A stretch of 64,000 nucleotides of DNA from Bacteroidales bacterium. GTDB lineage: Bacteria; Bacteroidota; Bacteroidia; Bacteroidales; UBA932. Positions 9,585 to 18,377 of the stretch are shown one piece after another. Within the stretch, counting starts at the first letter, position 1. Each line of letters begins with the position of its first letter. The translations under genes were made by a program, and so were the position numbers. The notes under the pieces are model-generated. The model did not search any database. It saw only the letters and a program-made list of their open reading frames with translations, and was not told where the DNA came from. The stretch lies in NCBI GenBank assembly GCA_017412645.1, contig JAFPWX010000020.1:27188-91187 (forward strand). Reading direction: 5' to 3'.

Positions 9585-9592
9585 TATCTTTG
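9585..9592 (+). promoter_or_regulatory. Bacteroidota -7 element before the efflux operon
   Basis: TATCTTTG matches the TAnnTTTG consensus and lies 22 bp before the ATG of the TolC-like gene, directly after the terminator T-tract. No good -33 TTTG is visible, because that position falls in the terminator stem. Confidence 0.7.
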
Positions 9593-9614
9593 TGGCTTAA
9601 TTTATTGACGGATT

Positions 9615-10958
9615 ATGATTCTTTTACTAATGGCGGCGGCGGTAGTCGCCCCGCAGGTAGATACGGCTCACATAGATACTTCCGCCACGGTGATAACCCT
9701 TGAAGAGGCGCTTCGCGTGGCTCTCTCCGAAAACGGTACCGTGCGGATAGCGGATAAAGAGATAGAGGCCAAAGGCTACGCCCGCAAGGGAACTTATGCC
9801 TCCCTTTTCCCGCAGGTAGCCGCTTCCGGTTCCTTCAACCGCACCATCAAGAAGCAGGTTATGACCATGGATTTCGGCGGTGTGTCCCAGAGTATCGAGG
9901 TAGGCCGCTGGAATACGGTATCCGGAGGATTGTCAGCCAGCATGCCTCTTATTAACGCCCAGCTTTGGAAAAGTCTGGAAATCACCGGTGAAGACGTGGA
10001 ACTCGCGATTGAGAAGGCCCGTGGCTCCAAACTCCAGATGGTAACCCAGGTGAAACAGGCCTACTATGGCGCCCTGCTGGCAAAGGAAGTGAACAAGGTG
10101 TACAGGAGTGTTTATGAGAACGCCTTGGCCAACTGCGAGCTCACTGAGAAGAAGCACGCCGCTTCCAAGGCATCGGAGCTGGATCTCACCCGCGCCAAAA
10201 CGGCGGTGGCCAATGCAGTCCCGAACATGTACGACAGCGAAAACGCCGTCACCCTTGCCCTGTGGCAGCTCAAGGCCCTGATGGGCGTAGACCTCGGCCT
10301 GAACATCGACGTGGCGGATTCGCTGCTGGCGTATTCCGAAGGCCTCGCATACATCGCCCCGGAGGAAATCGACCTCAGCGGGAACTCCTCGCTCAAGCAG
10401 CTGGAACTGCAGGCCGAAGAGCTGGCGAACAGCATCAAGGTGCAGACTTACGCCAACCTGCCCACCCTTGCAGCATCCTTCTCCTATCAGGTTAACGCCA
10501 TGGAGAACGAACTCAACTTCAAGGAATATCAGTGGCATCCCTATGCGATGGTGGGACTCACCCTCAACATCCCCATCTTCACGGGAGGCAGGAATTACCA
10601 CAGCGTAAAGCAGGCCAAGGTTCAGCAGCAGCAGCTCGCCATCCAGCGGGAAGAAGCCGAGAGGAACCTCAGGATAGGCATCATGAGCAGCCTCAATACC
10701 ATGGATATGGCCGGCAAGAGCTTCGCCAGTGCAAACGAGGCTCTGGAGAGTGCGAACAAAGCCTACGGCATCGCCTCCAAGAGCTATGAGGTTGGCCGCA
10801 GCACCCTCACAGACCTGAACGACGCCCAGCTCGCGCTCACACAGGCCCAGCTCGCGGTAAGCCAGGCGGTATATAATTTCCTCACGGCTAAGGCAACTCT
10901 CGAGCAGACCATAGGCGAAGATTACAGCATGTACGAAACCCAATCCGAAAATGAATAG
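9615..10958 (+). CDS. TolC-family outer membrane efflux protein
   Basis: The 447-residue protein has a short hydrophobic start (MILLLMAAAVV) and two outer membrane efflux protein repeats. Heptad-rich helices are visible at about 140-200 and 340-420, for example LTDLNDAQLALTQAQLAVSQA near the C-terminus. TolC-type trimers form the outer membrane and periplasmic channel of tripartite pumps. It is the first gene of the operon and its last codons overlap the adaptor gene by 8 bp. The signal peptide is unusually short, so the start could lie slightly elsewhere, but the -7 box 22 bp upstream supports this region. Confidence 0.9.
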   Translation: MILLLMAAAVVAPQVDTAHIDTSATVITLEEALRVALSENGTVRIADKEIEAKGYARKGTYASLFPQVAASGSFNRTIKKQVMTMDFGGVSQSIEVGRWNTVSGGLSASMPLINAQLWKSLEITGEDVELAIEKARGSKLQMVTQVKQAYYGALLAKEVNKVYRSVYENALANCELTEKKHAASKASELDLTRAKTAVANAVPNMYDSENAVTLALWQLKALMGVDLGLNIDVADSLLAYSEGLAYIAPEEIDLSGNSSLKQLELQAEELANSIKVQTYANLPTLAASFSYQVNAMENELNFKEYQWHPYAMVGLTLNIPIFTGGRNYHSVKQAKVQQQQLAIQREEAERNLRIGIMSSLNTMDMAGKSFASANEALESANKAYGIASKSYEVGRSTLTDLNDAQLALTQAQLAVSQAVYNFLTAKATLEQTIGEDYSMYETQSENE

Positions 10959-11973
10959 AACGACAGCAATACTCGCAGCGGCGCTTGCAGTGGCCGCCTG
11001 CGGACAGAACAAGACGGCGGCTCCCGCAGCAGCCCCCGCAGAGATTCCCGCAACCAGAATCACAATCACGGAAGTGCCGCTCCAGACGGTAGCTCACACC
11101 GAGGTCTATTCCTCCACCGTGCAGGCTTTCGCAGTCAACAACATCGCCCCCCAGAGCGGTAACCGCATCCAGAAGATCAACGTGGACGTGGGTTCCTTCG
11201 TAAGCAAAGGGCAGATACTCGCCGAAATGGACAAGGTGCAGCTCACCCAGCAGAAGCTGCAGCTCACCAATGCCAGGACCGAACTCGACCGCCTGAAGCA
11301 GCTCTATCAGCAGGGAGGCCTCTCACAGAGCGACTACGAGGCGGTGGAACTCCAGTACAACGTGGCCAAGGCGGCCTACGACAATCTCGAGCAGAACACC
11401 ATCCTGCGTTCGCCCATCACCGGCGTGGTTACCGCCCGCAATTACGACCGCGGCGACATGTATACCATGACCCAGCCCATCTTTACGGTCCAGCAGATCA
11501 CTCCGGTCAAACTCCTTGTCGGAGTATCCGAAACCGACTACACCAAGGTGAAGCCCGGTCAGCAGGTGAGCATCACCGCAGACGCCCTTCCGGGAAAGAC
11601 TTTCACCGGCAAGGTGAACAAGATCTATCCCACCGTGGACGCCCTTTCTCACACCTTCAACGTGGAGGTGCTGGTGTCTAACAACGACAAAGTGCTCCGT
11701 CCCGGCATGTACTGCAAGGTCACCGTCAATTTCGGGGACAGCAAGAGCGCCGTGGTTCCCGACGAAGCGGTGGTTCGCCAGCTAGGAAGCGGTCAGCGCT
11801 ACGTCTACATCCTTAACGGAGACGGCACGGTGCGCAGTTCCGCAGTGGAACTCGGCCGTCACTTCGGCACATCCTACGAGATACTCTCAGGAGTCGCCGC
11901 CGGTGACACCGTGGCCGTGAGCGGAGCATCTTCCCTCAAGGACGGGGCTAAAGTGGAAATAGTGGAGAGATAA
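10951..11973 (+). CDS. RND efflux periplasmic adaptor (membrane fusion protein), lipoprotein
   Basis: The 340-residue protein has a lipobox (AVAAC). An HlyD/AcrA-like layout follows. A biotinyl-lipoyl half motif (about 60-95) is followed by an alpha-helical hairpin rich in Gln and Leu (about 95-140). The second lipoyl half (LRSPITGVVTARN), a beta-barrel domain, and a membrane-proximal domain with LRPGMYCKVTV come last. Such adaptors bridge the inner membrane RND pump and the TolC channel. The gene lies 3 bp ahead of the pump gene and overlaps the TolC gene, so the three form one transcript. Confidence 0.92.
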   Translation: MNRTTAILAAALAVAACGQNKTAAPAAAPAEIPATRITITEVPLQTVAHTEVYSSTVQAFAVNNIAPQSGNRIQKINVDVGSFVSKGQILAEMDKVQLTQQKLQLTNARTELDRLKQLYQQGGLSQSDYEAVELQYNVAKAAYDNLEQNTILRSPITGVVTARNYDRGDMYTMTQPIFTVQQITPVKLLVGVSETDYTKVKPGQQVSITADALPGKTFTGKVNKIYPTVDALSHTFNVEVLVSNNDKVLRPGMYCKVTVNFGDSKSAVVPDEAVVRQLGSGQRYVYILNGDGTVRSSAVELGRHFGTSYEILSGVAAGDTVAVSGASSLKDGAKVEIVER

Positions 11974-11976
11974 GCC

Positions 11977-14900
11977 ATGAGCCTTTACCGTAAAGCCGTA
12001 AACCGCCCGGTGACCACGATCCTCGTGTTCGTGGCTTTTGTGGTGTTCGGCATCTATGCGCTGCTCAAGACATCCATTGCGCAGCTTCCGGACTTCGACG
12101 CCAACGTGGTGATGGTCATGAGCTCCTATCCCGGAGCCAGCGCCACTGATGTGGAGAACAACCTCACCAAGGTGCTCGAAAACAGCCTTAACAGCGTCGA
12201 GAACCTGAAAGACATGACCTCGCGTTCCCGCGAGAACGTGGCGATCATCATAATGGAGTTCGAATACGGAACAGATATCGATGAGGCCTGCAACGACATA
12301 CGCGACAATCTGGACATGGTGTCGCAGGTGCTTCCCGACGGGGCAAGCCAGCCTTTCCTGCGGAAGTTCAGCATGGACGACATGCCCATCATGATAGTGT
12401 CGGCTACCGCGGACGAGAGTTTCGCCGGCTTGAACCGTATCCTGGACGATCGCGTCACCACTCCTCTGGCCCGCGTGGACGGAGTGGGTACGGTGACGGT
12501 GATCGGCGCCCCGGAGCGTGAGATTCAGGTATACTGCGATCCTTCAAAACTGGAGGCCTACGGCCTGAGCATATCGGGCATTTCCGCATCCATCGCCTAC
12601 GAAAACCGTAACGTCCCTTCGGGGAATATCGACATTGGCACTGAAACCTATTCCCTCCGTGTGCAGAAGGAGTTCTCCGATCCGCGTGAGATACTAGACA
12701 TCGTAGTGGGGTACAACGGCGGCGGAGCGGTCTACCTGCGGGATGTCGCCACCCTGGTGGACGGCCCCGCGGAGAAGTATCAGGAATCCTACACCGACGG
12801 CCAGAAATCGGCCACCATCCTCATCCAGAAGCAGTCGGGAGCCAATACCGTGGACGTTATCCGCAAGGTGAAGAAAAAGATGGCCGAAATTGCTCCGACC
12901 CTTCCTTCGGACATCAACCTGCTGACCGTCATCGATTCTTCGGACAACATCATCAACACCATCGAGTCGCTGCTGAAGACCATCATCATCACCATGCTCG
13001 TGGTTATGATGGTTGTGTTCATCTTCCTGGGCCGCTGGCGCGCAACCTTTATCATCGTGCTCGCCATCCCCATAGCCCTCATGGGCTCCCTGGTCTATCT
13101 GCTGGCGACGGGCAATACGCTGAACATCATTTCGATGAGCGCCCTGTCGATAGCGATAGGCATGGTGGTGGACAACTCCATAGTGGTTCTGGAGAACATC
13201 TCCCGCCACATGGACCGTGGCGAGAAGCGCAAGGAAGCGGCGGTGAACGGCACCATGGAGGTGGCGGGTTCCATCATCGGTTCCACCCTCACCACCCTCT
13301 GCGTGTTCCTGCCCCTCACCATGGTATCCGGTATGGCCGGAATCATGTTCAAGCAGCTGGGCTTCATTGTGAGTATAATCATGATAGTGTCTACAGCCCT
13401 GGCGCTCACGCTGGTGCCCGTCATGTCTTCGAAGATGCTCAAGGCCGGCGTGAAGGACACTCGTCTGCATAAGATAGTTTTCGGCCCGATAGACAAGGCG
13501 CTTGACGCTATCTCCGAGGGCTACTCCAAGCTGGTGGAATGGTGCGTGACTCACAGGAAGCTGGTCACCCTCGGCGCTTTTGCCGTCATCATTGCGGTGC
13601 TGGTACTCCTTGTACCGAAGATGACTACCGGCTTCTTCCCGAATTCCGACTCCGGGCGCCTTTCGGTTAGCGTCGAACTGCCTGTGGGTACCTCGCAGGA
13701 GGTAACCGGACAGTTCGCACATCAGCTCTACCGCCGTTTTACTGAGGAGATTCCCGAAATCAAGGTGTTCGAATACCGTTTCGGTCAGGCCGACTCCGAC
13801 AACGCAATGGCAAGTTCCAGGCAGAACGGTTCGTACCTGATAAACATGAACATCAACCTCGGAAGTATGGAACAGCGTGAAAGGAGCGCGTCCGACATAG
13901 CCAACATCATCCGTGCGGAACTCAAGGAGTATCCCGAGATCCACCGTGCCCAGGTTTCCGAGGGCGGCGGCGGAATGGGCGGTGCTACCACCGTTCAGCT
14001 GGAGATCTACGGCTACGATTTCGACGAGACCGACAGGGTCGCCAAGGAGGTCCGCAGCAAGATGAACGAGAGCGGAGACTTCGTGCAGGTAGTGCTGAGC
14101 CGCGACGAATACACCCCGGAATACCAGGTGGACTTCGACCGTGAGAAACTTGCCCGGGTGGGGCTCAACTCCACCACGGCGGCAACGGCTTTCAGCGCTG
14201 CCATGAGCGGAAGCGTCACTTCATTCTTCCGTGAAGACGGAGACGAATACAACATCCGCGTACGTTATGCCAGGGAGTTCCGCAGCAGCGTCGCCGACAT
14301 CGAGAACGTGATACTCACCACCCCGACCGGCCGTTCGGTGCGTATCAAGGAGCTCGGAACCGTGGTGGAGAGCAAGGTTCCGCCCACCATCGAGCGCAAG
14401 AACCGCGAGCGCTATATCACCGTTACCGGCATCACCGCCAAGGGAGTGGCCATGAGCCAGGGCGTGGACCGTGTCCGTTCCATAATCAAGACCGTGAACA
14501 TCCCCAACAACATAACCACCGAGATGTCGGGCGATTTCGAGGACAGGCAGGAGATGATGGGAGACCTCACCACCCTGCTCATCCTCATTCTGCTGCTCGT
14601 CTATGGTGTCATGGCGGCCCAGTTCGAGAATTTCGTGAATCCCTTCGTTATCATGTTCAGTATCCCGTTCGGGTTTATGGGGGTTATCATCGGACTCTGG
14701 GCAACCGGAACCACCTTCGACATAATGTCCATGATAGGCGTGCTCATCCTCATCGGTATCGTGGTGAACAACGGTATCGTGCTCATCGACTATACCAACC
14801 TTATGCGCGAAAGGGGTATGAAGGTTGTGGAAGCGGCAGTTGTCGCAGCACGCAGCCGTCTGAGGCCTATCCTCATGACTACACTCACCACCGTCATCGG

Positions 14901-15114
14901 TATGCTCCCGCTGGCTCTGGGCCGTGGGGAGGGAAGTGAGATGTGGCACTCTCTGGGTATGACGGTCGCATGGGGACTCAGCTTCTCGGCCATCGTCACC
15001 CTTATCCTCATCCCCACAATCTACTGCATCTTCGGCACACGACAGGAGCGTCGGCAGATCCGTCGGGCCGAAGCGGAAATCAAACGTCTCCAGCAGGATA
15101 ACTCAGACATCTAA
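11977..15114 (+). CDS. RND-family multidrug efflux transporter, inner membrane
   Basis: The 1045-residue length is usual for AcrB/MexB-type pumps. The first transmembrane helix (about 12-30) is followed by the porter domain (PSYPGASATDVE-like segment near 50). The central transmembrane bundle contains SIAIGMVVDNSIVVLENI, the proton relay helix, and a second porter domain follows. The second transmembrane bundle carries GVVINNGIVL-like residues (about 925). The relay reads VVDNS rather than VDDA, so one Asp is replaced by Asn, as in many HAE-1 relatives. Drug, bile salt or lipid export is plausible; the substrate cannot be read from sequence. The PG0541-type gene follows 12 bp later. Confidence 0.94.
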   Translation: MSLYRKAVNRPVTTILVFVAFVVFGIYALLKTSIAQLPDFDANVVMVMSSYPGASATDVENNLTKVLENSLNSVENLKDMTSRSRENVAIIIMEFEYGTDIDEACNDIRDNLDMVSQVLPDGASQPFLRKFSMDDMPIMIVSATADESFAGLNRILDDRVTTPLARVDGVGTVTVIGAPEREIQVYCDPSKLEAYGLSISGISASIAYENRNVPSGNIDIGTETYSLRVQKEFSDPREILDIVVGYNGGGAVYLRDVATLVDGPAEKYQESYTDGQKSATILIQKQSGANTVDVIRKVKKKMAEIAPTLPSDINLLTVIDSSDNIINTIESLLKTIIITMLVVMMVVFIFLGRWRATFIIVLAIPIALMGSLVYLLATGNTLNIISMSALSIAIGMVVDNSIVVLENISRHMDRGEKRKEAAVNGTMEVAGSIIGSTLTTLCVFLPLTMVSGMAGIMFKQLGFIVSIIMIVSTALALTLVPVMSSKMLKAGVKDTRLHKIVFGPIDKALDAISEGYSKLVEWCVTHRKLVTLGAFAVIIAVLVLLVPKMTTGFFPNSDSGRLSVSVELPVGTSQEVTGQFAHQLYRRFTEEIPEIKVFEYRFGQADSDNAMASSRQNGSYLINMNINLGSMEQRERSASDIANIIRAELKEYPEIHRAQVSEGGGGMGGATTVQLEIYGYDFDETDRVAKEVRSKMNESGDFVQVVLSRDEYTPEYQVDFDREKLARVGLNSTTAATAFSAAMSGSVTSFFREDGDEYNIRVRYAREFRSSVADIENVILTTPTGRSVRIKELGTVVESKVPPTIERKNRERYITVTGITAKGVAMSQGVDRVRSIIKTVNIPNNITTEMSGDFEDRQEMMGDLTTLLILILLLVYGVMAAQFENFVNPFVIMFSIPFGFMGVIIGLWATGTTFDIMSMIGVLILIGIVVNNGIVLIDYTNLMRERGMKVVEAAVVAARSRLRPILMTTLTTVIGMLPLALGRGEGSEMWHSLGMTVAWGLSFSAIVTLILIPTIYCIFGTRQERRQIRRAEAEIKRLQQDNSDI

Positions 15115-15126
15115 ATCAATCCGGAA

Positions 15127-15423
15127 ATGAAAGCTTTATTCATAGCCTGCTCCCAGGCATACAACGAAGAGGTTATAAAGACCCTCGAGTTTTTCGGACA
15201 GAAGGGCTTCACCCGCTGGACCGACGTGAGTGGCCGCGGAACCAGGGACGGTCTTCCCCATATGGGCGATCACGCCTGGCCGGACATGAACCATGCGGTG
15301 CTCTCTTTCGTGGAAGATAATTCCGTGGCAGAGCGTATCCTGGAGGCGCTTCACAGGCTCGATTCCCGTTCTCCGGAACTGGGGCTTAGGGCCTTCATGT
15401 GGGATATTGAAAAAAATTGCTAA
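15127..15423 (+). CDS. PG0541-type, PII-like transporter-associated protein
   Basis: This is a 98-residue soluble protein without signal or membrane helices. Its start (MKALFIACSQAYNEEV), the GxGTRDG turn and the HAWPDMNHAVLSFV segment match my recollection of the PG0541 family. That family has a PII/GlnB-like ferredoxin fold and sits behind RND pump genes in Bacteroidota. A regulatory or partner role for the pump is inferred from this linkage, and no biochemical function is known to me. It follows the RND gene by 12 bp and is the last gene of the efflux operon. Its stop codon is part of the next promoter. Confidence 0.75.
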   Translation: MKALFIACSQAYNEEVIKTLEFFGQKGFTRWTDVSGRGTRDGLPHMGDHAWPDMNHAVLSFVEDNSVAERILEALHRLDSRSPELGLRAFMWDIEKNC

Positions 15424-15428
15424 TTTTG
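15421..15428 (+). promoter_or_regulatory. -7 element for thioredoxin, overlapping the upstream stop codon
   Basis: TAATTTTG matches TAnnTTTG and its first three bases are the TAA stop of the PG0541-type gene. It lies 20 bp before the thioredoxin ATG, which gives a normal short leader. Confidence 0.72.
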
Positions 15429-15448
15429 CGAACATAAAATATAATTTT

Positions 15449-15760
15449 ATGCAGATAGTTACAGATACCAATTTTTCCGAAATCCTTGCTTCCAGCAAGG
15501 TGGTTGTCGTTGATTTCTGGGCACCCTGGTGCGGTCCCTGCCGCGTTCTCGGCCCCACTGTAGACGACGTAGCCGAAGAGTTCGCAGGCCGCGTCACCGT
15601 TGCCAAGTGCAATGTGGACGACTGCGAAGTGATAGGCGAACAGTTTGGCATCCGCAGCATCCCCACCCTCCTCTTCTTCCAGAACGGAGAGGTGGCCGAC
15701 AAATGCATCGGTCTGGTGAGCAAGGCGGAAATCGAAAGTAAAATCAACAAACTTTTATAG
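15449..15760 (+). CDS. trxA: Thioredoxin
   Basis: The 103-residue protein is a single thioredoxin fold with FWAPWCGPC (redox cysteines C28 and C31) and the cis-proline segment RSIPTLLFF. Its length is that of a cytosolic thioredoxin, and there is no signal peptide. It transfers electrons to ribonucleotide reductase, peroxiredoxins and other disulfide substrates. I chose the ATG at 15449 because a -7 promoter box lies 20 bp upstream; longer in-frame starts would run back into the preceding gene in another frame. The outer membrane barrel gene begins 2 bp after its stop, so they may be co-transcribed. Confidence 0.92.
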   Translation: MQIVTDTNFSEILASSKVVVVDFWAPWCGPCRVLGPTVDDVAEEFAGRVTVAKCNVDDCEVIGEQFGIRSIPTLLFFQNGEVADKCIGLVSKAEIESKINKLL

Positions 15761-15762
15761 TT

Positions 15763-16464
15763 ATGAAAAAGATATTCGTAGTTTTGACAGCCCTGCTGCT
15801 TGGCATAGCCGCCAACGCACAGGTCGGCGTAATCGCCGGCGTAACGTCCACTACCACTGACATCAATGCCGCCCGTGATGCCCTCAAGGCCGGCGATATC
15901 ACCCTCTATCACGTTGGTCTCACATCCAAGTACGATCTCGGCGCCATCGCAATACAGCCGTCCCTTATCTACAACGTCAAGGGAACCCAGCTCAGCGAAG
16001 TGTACAACTCCGGTGTCGAAACCAATTACACCGCAGATTTCAAGACCGGTTACCTCGAGCTCCCCATTCAGCTTCAGGTTGGTCTCAACCTCGGCGGATT
16101 CCGCCCCTATGTGTTCGCAGAGCCTTTCGTGGGCATCGCGATCACCAACGAATTCACCAAGAAGGTAGAAGCCGCAGGAGTTGAACTGGCTTCCGAGGAA
16201 TCCTCTGCCGAGAATCAGTGGGAGAACATCGGAACCGACATCAAAGACCGTCTCGAGTACGGCGTCGGCGCCGGTGTGGGTATCGACCTCCTGAACAGCC
16301 TGCAGATTTCCGTGCGCTACTATTGGAATATGGGTCAGCTCTACAACGGAGAGGCCAACAAGTTCAAGGGTTCCACCGCAGGAGAGACCTTAAATGTCTT
16401 CCTCGACACCATGAAGAGCCAGCAGTGCACAGGCATCATGGCCTCAGTGGCATTCTTCTTCTAG
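15763..16464 (+). CDS. Outer membrane beta-barrel protein, PorT-like
   Basis: The 233-residue protein has a type I signal (MKKIFVVLTALLLGIAANAQ). Alternating beta strands end in FFF at the C-terminus, as expected for an outer membrane barrel. Segments such as GYLELPIQLQVGL and GVGAGVGIDLLNSLQISVRYYWNMG are typical of PorT/OmpA-like small barrels in Bacteroidota. Function is unknown. It follows thioredoxin by 2 bp and precedes the polyprenyl synthase by 3 bp, but the link to either is probably only transcriptional. Confidence 0.8.
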   Translation: MKKIFVVLTALLLGIAANAQVGVIAGVTSTTTDINAARDALKAGDITLYHVGLTSKYDLGAIAIQPSLIYNVKGTQLSEVYNSGVETNYTADFKTGYLELPIQLQVGLNLGGFRPYVFAEPFVGIAITNEFTKKVEAAGVELASEESSAENQWENIGTDIKDRLEYGVGAGVGIDLLNSLQISVRYYWNMGQLYNGEANKFKGSTAGETLNVFLDTMKSQQCTGIMASVAFFF

Positions 16465-16467
16465 AAA

Positions 16468-17436
16468 GTGAAGCCCGAAGATATCCGAAATATCCTTGGG
16501 GCTGACTTGGAGGCGGTTAAGGACCTTGTCCGGAGCCGCCTCTCGTCTTCCGTGCCGTTGATGCGGGAGGTGAACGACTCCCTGCTCGCCAACGGAGGGA
16601 AGAACATGCGTCCGGCGCTCTGTCTGCTGATGGCCCGCGCCTGCGGCGGGGTTACGGACGACACTTTACGCTACGCCGCTGCCGTGGAACTGCTGCACAA
16701 TTCCACCCTGCTGCACGACGATGTTGCCGACAATTCCGACATGCGCCGTGGAGTACCTACCCTGAAGAGCATGCTCGGCCCTGTCCCCGCCGTGCTGGTA
16801 GGAGATTTCTGGCTGGCCAGAAGCATTGAGCTGGTGCTGGGCTCCGGCTATTCGGACTGGGCCCTTAAGGCCTTCTCGAAAACCCTTACCGACCTTGCCG
16901 AAGGGGAGATGCTTCAGCAGCAGAAGGCTTCCAACTGCGACACTTCGGAAGACGACTACCTGCAGATCATCTACTGCAAGACGGCGTCGCTCTTCGAACT
17001 GTCCTGCATGTCCGCGGCCAGGAGCGTGAACGCTTCGGATGAGGTTTTTGCCGCCTCGCAGGCTTACGGAAAGGCGGTCGGCATCGCCTACCAGATCCGG
17101 GACGACATTCTCGACAGCGAAGGAGGCGACATAGGCAAGCCCTCCGGCCACGACTTGAAGGAGCGAAAGATAACGCTCCCGCTGCTGGGTGCCCTGCAAA
17201 ACTCTCCGGATTCCGCCGCTGTCGTCCGCGAACTGGTGCGTACCATTCCGGTAAGGCCGGAGAACGTAGAGAAAGTGAATGCTTTTATCCGCGAAAACGG
17301 GGGTCTGGAATATGCCTGGAAGGTCCTTCACGGCTACATCGACCAGGCAATCGCAGCTCTGGACGTGCTTCCGTCCTCTCCGGAGAAAGGCTTCCTGACC
17401 GAATTCGGACACTTAAACGAAACAAGGGAAAAATGA
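16468..17436 (+). CDS. Polyprenyl diphosphate synthase (octaprenyl/heptaprenyl type)
   Basis: The 322-residue enzyme starts with GTG at 16468, 3 bp after the barrel gene. It carries both aspartate-rich motifs of trans-prenyltransferases, LLHDDVAD (D84, D85, D88) and QIRDDILD (D212, D213, D216). GGKNMRPAL binds the diphosphate. It condenses isopentenyl diphosphate onto an allylic primer and would supply the menaquinone side chain in this group. Chain length cannot be read with confidence. The stop overlaps the next gene by 4 bp. Confidence 0.9.
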   Translation: MKPEDIRNILGADLEAVKDLVRSRLSSSVPLMREVNDSLLANGGKNMRPALCLLMARACGGVTDDTLRYAAAVELLHNSTLLHDDVADNSDMRRGVPTLKSMLGPVPAVLVGDFWLARSIELVLGSGYSDWALKAFSKTLTDLAEGEMLQQQKASNCDTSEDDYLQIIYCKTASLFELSCMSAARSVNASDEVFAASQAYGKAVGIAYQIRDDILDSEGGDIGKPSGHDLKERKITLPLLGALQNSPDSAAVVRELVRTIPVRPENVEKVNAFIRENGGLEYAWKVLHGYIDQAIAALDVLPSSPEKGFLTEFGHLNETREK

Positions 17437-18374
17437 GCACCGAAGAGATACTTGCCTCCATGGTGGATTCGGGGAAGATTCCCCACGCCATCCTGCTTCA
17501 CGAAAACGACGGCGGCGGGGCTTTCCCCGTAGCTGTCGGCTTTTTGGAAAAGCTCTATGGCAGCGCAGGCGGAAGAGTGGCCAAGCTCATCCATTCCGAC
17601 GTGCATTTCATCTTCCCGGTGCTTGCTCCCGCTTCGTCGGCATCGACAGTCTCTCCATCGGAACCGTATCTTGGAGAGTTCCGCAAGCTGGCAACTGAGA
17701 ATCCGCGTTTTACTGAGCAGGAACTCTGGGAAAGCCTCGGTTTCGAAGGCAAGAATCCCGTTATCTCTGTGGCCGAAGCCAATGCTTTATTGCGTGTGCT
17801 AGGCCTGCATTCCCTCGAGGGCGGCTACACCGCGGCAGTGATCTATCTGCCCGAAAGAATGAACGCGGCCGCCGCCAACAAACTTCTGAAAATGCTCGAA
17901 GAACCGCCTTCCCAGACGGTCTTCGTACTCATCACGCACGCCCCCGAAAGGCTGCTCGCGACCATAGTCTCCCGCTGCCAGATGTTCCGGGTGCAGAGCC
18001 CGCTGGTGTCTGCTGCCGACAATTACGACGACGGCGGACTGCTTGCCGGACTCATGTCGGCTCTGCTTGCGCGCGACCTCGCCGCAGCTCTCTCCGAAGG
18101 GGAGCAGATTGCCGCCCTGCCATCCAAGGACAGCGCCAAGGGCTTCTGCCGTTATGCGGCCGAGAAGTTCCGCCGGGTGTTCCTCTGCCAGCAGGGGCTG
18201 TCGTCCCTTGTTCCGGACGACCCCGAGGCCCGCGAATGGGCGGCGCGCGTGAATCCCAAATTCCCCCGCAAGGCCCTGGAGATCCTGGACCGGACGGTGG
18301 GCCGTATCGACCGTAACGTGAACGTAAAGATCCTTTTCACCGACCTGGTGGACAGGCTCTTCATCAACATATAA
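17433..18374 (+). CDS. holB: DNA polymerase III delta' subunit
   Basis: The 313-residue protein resembles the clamp-loader delta' subunit. PHAILLHE opens the ATPase-like fold, but GGGAFPVA replaces a functional P-loop. RMNAAAANKLLKMLEEPP and the SRC motif in ATIVSRCQMF are the strongest signatures. The subunit helps load the sliding clamp during replication. The gene order delta', RicT, GldH is common in Bacteroidota, which supports the call. It overlaps the prenyl synthase gene by 4 bp and is 3 bp from ricT. Confidence 0.85.
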   Translation: MSTEEILASMVDSGKIPHAILLHENDGGGAFPVAVGFLEKLYGSAGGRVAKLIHSDVHFIFPVLAPASSASTVSPSEPYLGEFRKLATENPRFTEQELWESLGFEGKNPVISVAEANALLRVLGLHSLEGGYTAAVIYLPERMNAAAANKLLKMLEEPPSQTVFVLITHAPERLLATIVSRCQMFRVQSPLVSAADNYDDGGLLAGLMSALLARDLAAALSEGEQIAALPSKDSAKGFCRYAAEKFRRVFLCQQGLSSLVPDDPEAREWAARVNPKFPRKALEILDRTVGRIDRNVNVKILFTDLVDRLFINI

Positions 18375-18377
18375 CAC

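Noticed and set aside
12694-13944. A 416-codon minus-strand frame within the RND pump gene
   Set aside because: It is rich in His and Gly and has no domain; the plus-strand RND gene explains it.
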